DNA of 64,000 nt from Candidatus Peregrinibacteria bacterium (lineage in GTDB: Bacteria > Patescibacteriota > Gracilibacteria > Peribacterales > Peribacteraceae), in assembly GCA_030649955.1 (NCBI GenBank), contig JAUSFD010000005.1, positions 124,001 through 188,000 of the forward strand. The letters are read 5' to 3'. This document shows, piece by piece, positions 1 through 6,752 of this stretch; within the stretch, counting starts at the first letter, position 1; every line of letters starts with the position of its first letter. Position numbers and translations under genes: made by a program. Below the pieces are notes generated by a model. That model did no database searches and was not told where the DNA came from. It worked only from the letters and a program-made list of their open reading frames with translations.

Positions 1-892
1 TGTCGAGGAGGAGGTTGATGCCGATGGAATCCGAAGCCATGTGGCTGCACTGCACCATATTCACATGGTGCTTCTTGGCTTCCTCCAGCGTCTTCTCCGT
101 CGCGTGCATCGTGAGGATGGTGCCTACTCCCGCGCGCGATTGCGACTCGAGGAATTCCTCCGGGCCGTTCGTTCCCCCCGTGAATTCCGTTGCGGCAATC
201 TTCCCTGTGCGACCAGAGCGTCCACCGTTCACGATGATCGGCGGGTTCCCCTTGCGCGCGTACTCCGCGTACTCCGGGATCTCCAGGATCGCCTTGAGGA
301 GTTCTCCCAGATCATCGTACTCATGGTTGCTGATCGTCTTCTCCATGAACTGCCACACAAGGTTATCCGTGATCGTGTGGCAGCAGAACGCAGGGAACCC
401 GAGGAGCTCCGCCGCGCGCTCCGTGCGGAAGAGGTTATCCGCGTGGATCGCTCTCCACACCTTGTCCATGCGCGGTCGCAAATTTGCCTCCGAGTGGTTC
501 ACGGGCACGCCCACCAGCTCGAGCACGTCGACCTGGAGCGCCATCACCTTGTCGAGGTCAGCGAGTGCGCGGCCCTCCGGGTGGTGGATGAGGAGGCAAT
601 CGATCTTCGTACCCTTCTCGCGCAGCCTGTCTGCGAGCAGCACCTCCTGTGTCTCCACATCGATACCGACCATCAGGTGCGTCACGTCCTCCTCACCGGT
701 TCCTGCGATGATGCGCGAATCGCTGTACGGGTTCCATGTCCGCTCCTGATCGAAGAGCTCCTTCTCCTTCCCCTCGAGCTTCTGGTAGCGGTCCTTCTGC
801 TTCTTCAGCATCTTCTCGAGGCTTTTCTTGCTGCGGGGATCCGCTTCCATACCGATGGCAACTGCACGGGCAAAGAGTTTCTGGAGTTTCAT
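1..892 (-). CDS. Nif3-like dinuclear metal protein (partial, C-terminus beyond window)
   Basis: The reading frame runs leftward from the ATG at 892 and is still open at base 1, so only the first 297 residues are visible. It contains LIHHPEG (H103-H104), a metal-ligand signature of the Nif3/GTP-cyclohydrolase-I-type-2 family, and near the visible end a segment with MHATEKTLEEA and NMVQCSHMASD that looks like a later metal-binding part. Family members bind two metal ions; the substrate is generally unknown. The first 60 residues are a charged helical extension not typical of short Nif3 proteins. The family call rests on motifs read by eye; a precise function cannot be given. Confidence 0.7.
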   Translation of the reverse strand, partial: MKLQKLFARAVAIGMEADPRSKKSLEKMLKKQKDRYQKLEGKEKELFDQERTWNPYSDSRIIAGTGEEDVTHLMVGIDVETQEVLLADRLREKGTKIDCLLIHHPEGRALADLDKVMALQVDVLELVGVPVNHSEANLRPRMDKVWRAIHADNLFRTERAAELLGFPAFCCHTITDNLVWQFMEKTISNHEYDDLGELLKAILEIPEYAEYARKGNPPIIVNGGRSGRTGKIAATEFTGGTNGPEEFLESQSRAGVGTILTMHATEKTLEEAKKHHVNMVQCSHMASDSIGINLLLD

Positions 893-1358
893 AGGGAGGG
901 TGAGAAGATGCCCTAGGATAGCGCTCTCCAGAGCGAAAGGCAAAGATTGAGGGAAAGGTTTTCCGCTAGCGGCCGCTCCACTCCGATTCTCCGACGGACG
1001 CCTGCTTCCCGTAAGAGTTCCTCCGCTCGTGCGTCACACACTCCGCCACATGGCACACTCCTCCCCACTTTTTTCTATGACGAACCAAACGAAGCAAGAA
1101 GATAAGGGCGTGAAGCAGACCACAGAGAGCCACACAGGCCTCTCCGCGGGTAAGCCTTCCCCCGATTCCGTTGGTCTCTCTGCCGGAACGCCGTCGGAGA
1201 AATCCATTGGCATGGGCACGGGCGACACGAAGTAACGCCCCCTATCCCCAACCCCTTTCCCCCGTCTGCGGGAGAAAGGGGCTTTTTTTACACGTAACAC
1301 TTCCTTCCCCTCTCCCCGCGAGGGGGGAGGGGTTAGGGGTGGGGGCAGTGTTGCAGAT
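893..1358. repeat. intergenic region with GC-rich palindromic repeat block (about 1240-1345)
   Basis: Apart from the small ORF at 1077-1235, this stretch holds a repeat block at about 1240-1345. Two words occur, CCCCAACCCCTTTCCCCC with a facing GGGAGAAAGGGG, then CCCTCTCCCC with a facing GGGGAGGGGTTAGGGG, each able to fold into a hairpin. The same word family recurs at 13157-13275 and 36646-36690. Nothing else is recognised between 893 and 1076. Confidence 0.6.
1077..1235 (+). CDS. small hypothetical protein with internal repeat (52 aa)
   Basis: Possible short gene. The product is polar and contains two near-identical blocks (GLSAGKPS and GLSAGTPS) followed by GMGTGDTK, so it would be a disordered, repeat-bearing peptide. 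It is followed directly by a GC-rich repeat block. No Shine-Dalgarno site or -10 box at the usual distance is seen, so it may not be expressed. An in-frame ATG at 1029 would add 16 residues. Confidence 0.25.
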   Translation: MTNQTKQEDKGVKQTTESHTGLSAGKPSPDSVGLSAGTPSEKSIGMGTGDTK

Positions 1359-2327
1359 TCATCGGTGCGTGATGAATTTCACTACGCTGCGAATCGTGAG
1401 AATTGGATGTTTCATCGCGAACGCCACGAGCGCCGACGATCCTCCCGAGGAAACCCTTTTTCCTCCTCGGACTCTTTGAAAGAATGCGCGGATCATTTCT
1501 GCGAGGTGATCGACGAGACTGCTCTCCACTTGCTTGCGCTCCGCTTTGGGAATGAGCGGAAGGACGAGCGCCAGGCAGCGGATACGTTCGAAGATGCCTG
1601 ACCCACGCTCGGAATTTGCAGCACTCGCTCCGTGCGCATGCACTCGGAATGCCCCGAGTTCCTTTGCGAGGTAGTACCAGTTCCCCGTTTTCAGCAGTCG
1701 TACCCAGTACTCGAGGTCGAGGAGTTGTCGCATGTCCTCACAGAAGAGTCCCGCACGATCGATGTTTGATTTACGCATCAGCACGAAACTCGGCTCCCCA
1801 ATGACGTTGGGCTTGAGCCCGCGCGCTGCCCAGCGACTGAGGAATGCCTGAGCCTCCTGCTTCCCGGGTTTGAGGAATGCACGCTTGAGGTCGACGAGGA
1901 GTTTCAAGTTGTGATCGGGAGCGAAGTCCTCTGCTCGCTTGCCGGCTTCGTCCCGGTACGCGTGGTTCGCGGCGGTGAACGCGATCGTAGGATCGGCTTC
2001 CAGTACAGCAAGACTGCGCGTCAGATACGTCGGCTCCCACGTGTCATCTTGGAAGAGGAATTGCACGTACGGCGCGTTCGCCAACTGCAAGCACGCATTC
2101 CAGTTCCCTCCGATGCCTCGACGTACTTCACTCCTGATGAAGCGAAATCGTGGGTCCTCGAGGTACTTGGAGATGATCGATGCGACATCGACCTTCGATG
2201 CGTCATCGTGAATGATCACCTCCCACCGTTGCTCGGTTTGCTGGACGAGCGAATCCAGTGCAGCCTGCAGGTGATCCGCCTGCGGCTCGTACGTGGGGAT
2301 GAGGATGCTTATGAGGGGTTCTGGCAC
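1359..2327 (-). CDS. family 2 glycosyltransferase
   Basis: A 322-residue GT-A fold glycosyltransferase that would transfer a sugar from a nucleotide sugar, probably during surface polysaccharide assembly. The N-terminus ISILIPTYEP starts the nucleotide-binding half, HDDAS (D41-D42) is the nucleotide-contacting acidic pair, and QDD (residues 93-95) is the DxD-like metal site. There is no membrane segment. The start is GTG at 2327, chosen because TACACT lies at 2334-2339, six bases upstream. Acceptor and donor sugars cannot be deduced. The next gene downstream (Nif3-like) is on the same strand but about 470 bp away. Confidence 0.85.
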   Translation of the reverse strand: MPEPLISILIPTYEPQADHLQAALDSLVQQTEQRWEVIIHDDASKVDVASIISKYLEDPRFRFIRSEVRRGIGGNWNACLQLANAPYVQFLFQDDTWEPTYLTRSLAVLEADPTIAFTAANHAYRDEAGKRAEDFAPDHNLKLLVDLKRAFLKPGKQEAQAFLSRWAARGLKPNVIGEPSFVLMRKSNIDRAGLFCEDMRQLLDLEYWVRLLKTGNWYYLAKELGAFRVHAHGASAANSERGSGIFERIRCLALVLPLIPKAERKQVESSLVDHLAEMIRAFFQRVRGGKRVSSGGSSALVAFAMKHPILTIRSVVKFITHR

Positions 2328-2333
2328 GTTCTC

Positions 2334-2339
2334 AGTGTA
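2334..2339 (-). promoter_or_regulatory. -10 box TACACT, six bases from the GTG of the glycosyltransferase
   Basis: TACACT on the minus strand ends six bases before the start codon at 2327. No ribosome-binding site can fit between them, so the transcript is predicted to be leaderless. Confidence 0.5.
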
Positions 2340-2380
2340 GGTGTGGTTGCTGTCCGACTGAAAGAGGAGGTTCAGTGGAA

Positions 2381-2475
2381 GGAGACCAAAGAGACCAAAG
2401 AGTCCAAGGAAAACTGATCGAGAAGATAGGATTCTGTGGGGGTTTCGTTCCTTGGTATCGTTGGTCTCATTGGAC
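2381..2475. repeat. facing short-word repeat arms (GAGACCAAAGAGTCC family)
   Basis: The left arm at about 2384-2412 repeats GAGACCAAAGA and GAGTCCAAGG. The right arm at about 2449-2475 is close to its reverse complement (CCTTGGTATCG, TTGGTCTCATTGGACTC). The arms face each other across about 40 bp between the glycosyltransferase and the acyl-CoA synthetase. The same word family is at 9973-10020, 47097-47172 and 48186-48312. Confidence 0.7.
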
Positions 2476-2484
2476 TCTTTTCTC

Positions 2485-4551
2485 TCAGTCTACAATCACC
2501 TTCGCATCCAGCACCGTTACCTTGCTGCTATCCACACGCACAGGATTGAGGTCCAATTCGCGGATTCTCGGGCAGTCGGCGACGAGGCGGGAGGTTGCAG
2601 CGATAAGCTTCGCCAGTGATGCGATATCCGATTGCGGTTTGCCGCGCATCCCCAGGAGGATTTTCCAGGACTTGAGCTCCTGCAGCATCCCGTACGCTTC
2701 CTCTTCAGAAACGGGCGCGATGCGGAACGTGCGATCACCGAAGAGCTCCGTGTAGATGCCCCCGAGTCCCACCATGATGAGCGGACCGAAGGTGGGGTCG
2801 CGCAGCGAGCCGACGATGAATTCGTTCCCTGCGGGCAAGAATTGCTGAATGAGCACGCCGTTCACATTCGCATTCGGTGCATGCTTCTTCGCATTCTTCA
2901 GAATTTCCTTGAATGCTGCCTTCACTTCCCTTTCGTTCTGCAGATTTGCCCGCACTCCGCCAATGTCCGTCTTGTGCACGATTGCCGGTGAGCTCACCTT
3001 TGCGATCACCGGGTAATCGATCTCCTTTGCGAGTCGTACAGCATCCGCTTCATTTGTCGCAACTGCTTGCTTCGGGATCGGCAGTCGGTAGAGAGAGAAG
3101 AGTTTCTCCGTCGTTGTTTCGGAGACAAGGCCATTCACCTTCTTCAGGAGTTTCTCCGCATCATTCGCTGTGCCGCTGCGCTTCATAATCACCTTCGGCT
3201 TGCGTGCGCCATTGGTTTTCAGGAGAGCGCGCATTGCGTGGATTGCCGCTTCGGGACTGGGGAAATTGGGTATCCCTCCCCCTTGGAGCGTCCGCACAGC
3301 ATCGCGCACATGGTCACCTCCCATGAAGCTCGTGACGATGGGAATCAAGCGATGCTTCTTCTGTGCTTCGAGGAGAATCCCCGCGACCGCCTTCGCAGGT
3401 GTCATGATCTGCGGTGTGAGGACCACAATGATGCCATCGACACCCTTGTCCTTTGCACACGCAGAAATTGCAGCAGCGTACCGATCTTCCAGTGCATCGC
3501 CCAGGACATCGATCGGATTCTCCGCACTCGCTGCAGGGGGCAGGCCCTGCTTCAGCGCTTCCTTCAGCTTCGGCGTGAGGGGTGCGAGTACGAGTCCCTC
3601 CCGCTCCGCAGCATCGGTTGCGAGTATCCCCGGTCCGCCGGCGTTCGTAATGACGACGATGTTCGGCGAGAGGAGCGGCGGCTGGTGCGCGAGCGTCCGC
3701 AGCATGTCGAGGAATTCTCCAGAAGAGGACGCTCGAAGGATTCCCGTGTCCCGGCACGCCGCATCGATCGCCGCATCGGATCCCGCGAGCGCTCCCGTGT
3801 GTGACGAGACCGCGTGCTTCCCGCGCTGCGACACTCCCGACTTGATGAGTACGATCGGCTTCGTCTTCGCGATCCGCCTTGCGATCGTCAGGAATCGCTC
3901 CCCATCTTTCACACTCTCGAGATACATCCCAATGACCTTCGTCTCTTCATCACCCTCACAGATTTCGAGGAAATCACACTCATCCATTGCCGTCTTGTTC
4001 CCCATGCTCACGATGAGCGAGAACCCGAGGCCTAAATCCTTCGAGGCATCCATGATCGCAACGGCAACTGCCCCAGACTGGCTTAGGAGAGCGATATTTC
4101 CAGCATCCGGCAGATCCTCCGTGAACGACGCATTGAGCCCGATGGACGGCCGCAGGTACCCCAGGCAGTTCGGTCCGATGAGCTGCATCTTGGCTCGCTC
4201 CACGATCTTGAGGAGCGATGCCTCCTGTTTCTTCCCTTCCTCTGTTCCCGTTTCTCCAAATCCTGCAGTGATGACGACGAGTGTCTTCACCCCTTTCTTC
4301 GCGCACTCCTCCGCGAGGGGGACGACGGTCGGCGTGGGAGTGACGATCACCGCTAACTCCACAGGTCCGGGGATTTCTCCAACGGAAGTGAATGCCTGCT
4401 TTCCCAGGATCTCCCCGCCCTTTGGGTTCACCGGATGCACCTCGCCGCTGAATCCCTGCGTTAGGAGATTCTTCAAGAGGAAGTGCCCGAGCTTCTTCTC
4501 GTCCGCACTCGCCCCGATGACGGCGACCGACGCAGGGTTGAGGATTCCCAT
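2485..4551 (-). CDS. ADP-forming acetate--CoA ligase (fused alpha and beta)
   Basis: A 688-residue ADP-forming acyl-CoA synthetase: acyl-CoA + ADP + Pi gives acid + CoA + ATP. The N-terminal CoA-binding domain starts SVAVIGASADEKKLGHFLL. The phosphohistidine loop is in SSHTGALAGSDAAI. The C-terminal ATP-grasp domain begins near LFSLYRLPIPKQA and contains VIAKVSSPAIVHKTDIGGV. Fused length is normal for the family. With KorAB encoded 2 kb away it would allow substrate-level phosphorylation from 2-oxoacids. Acetate as main substrate is the usual assumption and is not shown here. No SD or clear -10 box precedes the ATG at 4551. Confidence 0.93.
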   Translation of the reverse strand: MGILNPASVAVIGASADEKKLGHFLLKNLLTQGFSGEVHPVNPKGGEILGKQAFTSVGEIPGPVELAVIVTPTPTVVPLAEECAKKGVKTLVVITAGFGETGTEEGKKQEASLLKIVERAKMQLIGPNCLGYLRPSIGLNASFTEDLPDAGNIALLSQSGAVAVAIMDASKDLGLGFSLIVSMGNKTAMDECDFLEICEGDEETKVIGMYLESVKDGERFLTIARRIAKTKPIVLIKSGVSQRGKHAVSSHTGALAGSDAAIDAACRDTGILRASSSGEFLDMLRTLAHQPPLLSPNIVVITNAGGPGILATDAAEREGLVLAPLTPKLKEALKQGLPPAASAENPIDVLGDALEDRYAAAISACAKDKGVDGIIVVLTPQIMTPAKAVAGILLEAQKKHRLIPIVTSFMGGDHVRDAVRTLQGGGIPNFPSPEAAIHAMRALLKTNGARKPKVIMKRSGTANDAEKLLKKVNGLVSETTTEKLFSLYRLPIPKQAVATNEADAVRLAKEIDYPVIAKVSSPAIVHKTDIGGVRANLQNEREVKAAFKEILKNAKKHAPNANVNGVLIQQFLPAGNEFIVGSLRDPTFGPLIMVGLGGIYTELFGDRTFRIAPVSEEEAYGMLQELKSWKILLGMRGKPQSDIASLAKLIAATSRLVADCPRIRELDLNPVRVDSSKVTVLDAKVIVD

Positions 4552-4633
4552 CGGCGATCACTCTGACCGATTTCTCTCCATTGCACAATTTCAGCTCCTT
4601 GCACTTCGCCCAAGTCGGCCTACGGTTCGCGCA

Positions 4634-4894
4634 ATGGCAGGTGTCCTCGAACTTCGGGATGAACACATCGCAGTCCTCCGCATAGTGAAGATGCACCTCG
4701 TCGTCACGCCAGAAGTTCTGGAGGTCGAGGCGCACGTGTCTGATTTGCAAGCGGTAACCCGTGCATTAGAGATTCGCAATCTCCTCGAACGACGCAATGG
4801 TTCCTCCTACGCACTCACGAAACAAGGTTGGGACCATTGTCGTGAGGACAAAGCGAACCACAGGAATGGAAACGGTGTGTACAGAGCGTTCTGA
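4634..4894 (+). CDS. small possible winged-helix protein (86 aa)
   Basis: Encoded divergently from the acyl-CoA synthetase with 82 bp between starts. The segment AVTRALEIRNLLERRNGSSYALTKQG has the pattern of a recognition helix followed by a beta wing, so a winged-helix DNA-binding role is possible. A terminator-like hairpin follows 8 bases after the stop, which supports a real gene ending here. The minus strand also has a long open frame over this region, so the call is weak. No homologue is recognised. Confidence 0.35.
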   Translation: MAGVLELRDEHIAVLRIVKMHLVVTPEVLEVEAHVSDLQAVTRALEIRNLLERRNGSSYALTKQGWDHCREDKANHRNGNGVYRAF

Positions 4895-4901
4895 TGCATT
4901 A

Positions 4902-4935
4902 TTGAAACCGAGCAGCACCCGTCCTCGGGTGCGGT
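4902..4935 (+). terminator. hairpin terminator, first of two 34-bp identical copies
   Basis: GCACCCG-TCCT-CGGGTGC forms a 7-bp stem followed by GGTTTTCT, a usable rho-independent terminator for the small gene ending at 4894. All 34 bases recur exactly at 6080-6113 in the same orientation, on the other side of the divergent gene pair. Confidence 0.65.
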
Positions 4936-4939
4936 TTTC

Positions 4940-5389
4940 TCAGTGTGACGGTGATTCTTGCAGCTGCGTACCAAATGGTTCAATGGCAGCCATGGCGTTT
5001 CGAATCTGCCCCACTCTCTCGAGGAGATTCAAGTCCAGTGGTTGCTCTTGAGGTTCTCGTTCTGTCATGGAAGGCGGAATCATCTTGTCTATCCATTCCA
5101 GGACTTCTGGAAAGTACATGTTCACTGTCTCGAAAATTCTATGAATTGCTCTCTCTATCTTTTCCCGTCTCATTTGTCTCAATTTTTTCATATCATCGGC
5201 AATTTCATATACATGCACAGCATGTGATAGGGCTCTACATAAACTATTGATGGTCTCACGTGCCACTAATCCTTCTGCATCGGTAATGTAGCTCCTGTTT
5301 TTGGCTAATCCTTCCAGGGCGGTTCCTCCGAGGTGTTGCTGCAGTAAGTCACCCAATTCATCACACGTTAATCGCTGCGCTTCGTTCAT
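4940..5389 (-). CDS. hypothetical protein (149 aa)
   Basis: No family is recognised. The product is helical and charged, with blocks such as ADDMKKLRQMRREKIERAIHRIFETV, no membrane segment and no signal peptide. The frame continues upstream to 5566, but the start at 5389 (MNEAQRLTCDEL) is preferred because TACAGT lies six bases before it (5396-5401). It has lower GC than its neighbours. It forms a divergent pair with the next gene, and both lie between the two 34-bp direct repeats. The stop codon almost abuts the left copy. Confidence 0.5.
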   Translation of the reverse strand: MNEAQRLTCDELGDLLQQHLGGTALEGLAKNRSYITDAEGLVARETINSLCRALSHAVHVYEIADDMKKLRQMRREKIERAIHRIFETVNMYFPEVLEWIDKMIPPSMTEREPQEQPLDLNLLERVGQIRNAMAAIEPFGTQLQESPSH

Positions 5390-5447
5390 GGAGAAACTGT
5401 ATGGAGAGTGACTGTGAACGTCAATTTCATACGTGCCCAGCGATGTG

Positions 5448-5476
5448 TTGCGTAAAATTAAATAATATTGTATAAT
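5448..5476 (+). promoter_or_regulatory. sigma-70-type promoter TTGCGT-17-TATAAT, seven bases from ATG
   Basis: TATAAT at 5471-5476 with TTGCGT at 5448-5453 (17-bp spacer). The ATG at 5484 begins seven bases after the -10 box, so the mRNA would start at or next to the start codon. Confidence 0.6.
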
Positions 5477-5483
5477 ATTCTCA

Positions 5484-6035
5484 ATGTACATCAATAACAA
5501 AGAGAAGGATTCTGCCTCAAAAGAACCGCAGCGCGGCTCTCCTGCTGAGGACAGTTCTTTCTTCAAAGCTGTTCAAAATGCGGCAGAAGCTTGCAAGAAG
5601 GCAATGGACGCAGTCGATTGGAATATTCCACTTACTGAACGTTCTCCTGATGAGAGGAAGGAAATTGAGCGGATCTCAAGTGACGTGAAAGCTGGTGTCG
5701 CACAGATGCATGCTGTTCTCGCGGGGAAGAATGTCGCCATCAATGCGGGGTACATCGCAGCGTGCACAACGCTGCAGGCGTTCCGCCTCGGGCTCTACAT
5801 TGATGTGTCAAAAGTGCTCGCGGAGATCAATGGAATGTATGCCGAGTTGCAGAAGAAGGGCGCGATCGCGCGTGTCCAGGAACAAGAAATCATCACTCCC
5901 TCAACTCCATCCAAGGAAGCTGCACCGGTTACTCCTCCTCCGCCGCCTCCACCTCGTCCGTGCAGGAAGAGAGGTGCGCTCCCTGCTGCACAACGATTGC
6001 TGCACACAGCAGCATCATTGTTAGGGCTGGTGTGA
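5484..6035 (+). CDS. hypothetical protein with proline-rich tail (183 aa)
   Basis: No family is recognised. Residues 30-125 are predominantly helical (AVQNAAEACKKAMDAV; AGVAQMHAVLAGKNVAINAG). This is followed by PVTPPPPPPPRP and a short basic and hydrophobic C-terminus. The start at ATG 5484 is supported by the promoter seven bases upstream. It is transcribed away from the 149-residue protein, and a copy of the terminator hairpin lies 45 bp after its stop. The composition is more AT-rich than its neighbours, which hints at acquisition as a cassette. Confidence 0.5.
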   Translation: MYINNKEKDSASKEPQRGSPAEDSSFFKAVQNAAEACKKAMDAVDWNIPLTERSPDERKEIERISSDVKAGVAQMHAVLAGKNVAINAGYIAACTTLQAFRLGLYIDVSKVLAEINGMYAELQKKGAIARVQEQEIITPSTPSKEAAPVTPPPPPPPRPCRKRGALPAAQRLLHTAASLLGLV

Positions 6036-6079
6036 TGGACCGCACCGCGGAGCAGTGCTGCTCAGGAGAAAAGAATAGT

Positions 6080-6113
6080 TTGAAACCGAGCAGCACCCGT
6101 CCTCGGGTGCGGT
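6080..6113 (+). terminator. second copy of the 34-bp terminator hairpin
   Basis: Identical over 34 bases to 4902-4935. Here the run after the stem is GGTCGTCT rather than GGTTTTCT, so termination may be weaker. It is placed after the 183-residue protein. Confidence 0.55.
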
Positions 6114-6176
6114 CGTCTCGCAGTGAAGCCAGGAAAACGCGGTCGCATTCCGATCGTGTTGCTCCGGAAGTCGTAT

Positions 6177-6182
6177 TACAAT
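6177..6182 (+). promoter_or_regulatory. -10 box TACAAT, six bases from the GTG of the flavodoxin
   Basis: TACAAT at 6177-6182, then CCCCCC, then GTG at 6189. A leaderless start is implied, and it begins the flavodoxin-korA-korB gene run. Confidence 0.55.
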
Positions 6183-6188
6183 CCCCCC

Positions 6189-6695
6189 GTGGCTTCCCTC
6201 CCCATCGTCTACGCATCGACGAGCGGACACACCGAGTACGTGGTGGATACCCTCATCGCGTTCTTGAAGGAGCGCCTTCCGTCGCTCGTGATCGGGAAGA
6301 AGTGCGTGGAGTTGGCCACGGCGACTGATCTCGATGGTGATTTCCTCATCCTCGCGAGCAGTACATGGAATACCGGCGGGCCGGAGGGGCAGCTCAATCC
6401 GCACATGTACGCATTCGTGTACGGTCCGGGAAAGGATGTCGTGCTCAAGGGGAAGAAGGTCGCGGTGATCGGCCTCGGGGATGCGCGGTATTATTACACC
6501 TGCCGCGCAGCGGAGCATCTGGAGAAGTACGTGAAGGATCACGGTGGTACCGTCGTCGCGATGATGAAGATCATCAACGAGCCCTACGGACAGGAAGCGA
6601 AGGTGAGAGCATGGGGGGAGAAGTTGCTTGAGATACTTGGGAACGGAGAGGGGAATAGGATTAGGATTGGGATTAGGGATGGAAGCGATCGATAA
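6189..6695 (+). CDS. flavodoxin domain protein
   Basis: A 168-residue flavodoxin. STSGHTEYVVDTL is the FMN-phosphate loop, SSTWNTGGPEG the second FMN-contacting loop, and GLGDARYYYTCRAAEHLEKYV the C-terminal flavodoxin signature. It is cytoplasmic and would carry electrons at low potential. The GTG start is set by the -10 box six bases upstream and gives the expected N-terminus (VASLPIVYASTSGHT). It lies 57 bp before korA, and the KorAB set here has no ferredoxin-like subunit, so this flavodoxin is a good candidate for its electron acceptor. The last 18 residues are encoded by a short-word repeat (GGATTAGGATT) and are not native flavodoxin sequence. Confidence 0.85.
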   Translation: MASLPIVYASTSGHTEYVVDTLIAFLKERLPSLVIGKKCVELATATDLDGDFLILASSTWNTGGPEGQLNPHMYAFVYGPGKDVVLKGKKVAVIGLGDARYYYTCRAAEHLEKYVKDHGGTVVAMMKIINEPYGQEAKVRAWGEKLLEILGNGEGNRIRIGIRDGSDR

Positions 6696-6752
6696 TTTCT
6701 TACTATTTTATTTTTCATTCACTTTCCTAATCCAAATCCTAATCCAAATCCT
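6650..6752. repeat. facing arms of the GGATTAGGATT word, reaching into the flavodoxin 3' end
   Basis: Left arm ATAGGATTAGGATTGGGATT at about 6656-6675 codes for the end of the flavodoxin. Right arm CTAATCCAAATCCTAATCC at about 6727-6750 is its complement and ends right before the GTG of korA. Together they can form a hairpin of about 28 bp in the spacer. Confidence 0.75.

Noticed and set aside
3170-4894. 574-codon plus-strand frame over the acyl-CoA synthetase
   Set aside because: Antisense shadow of a clear gene on the minus strand; only the final 86 codons were kept as a weak separate candidate.
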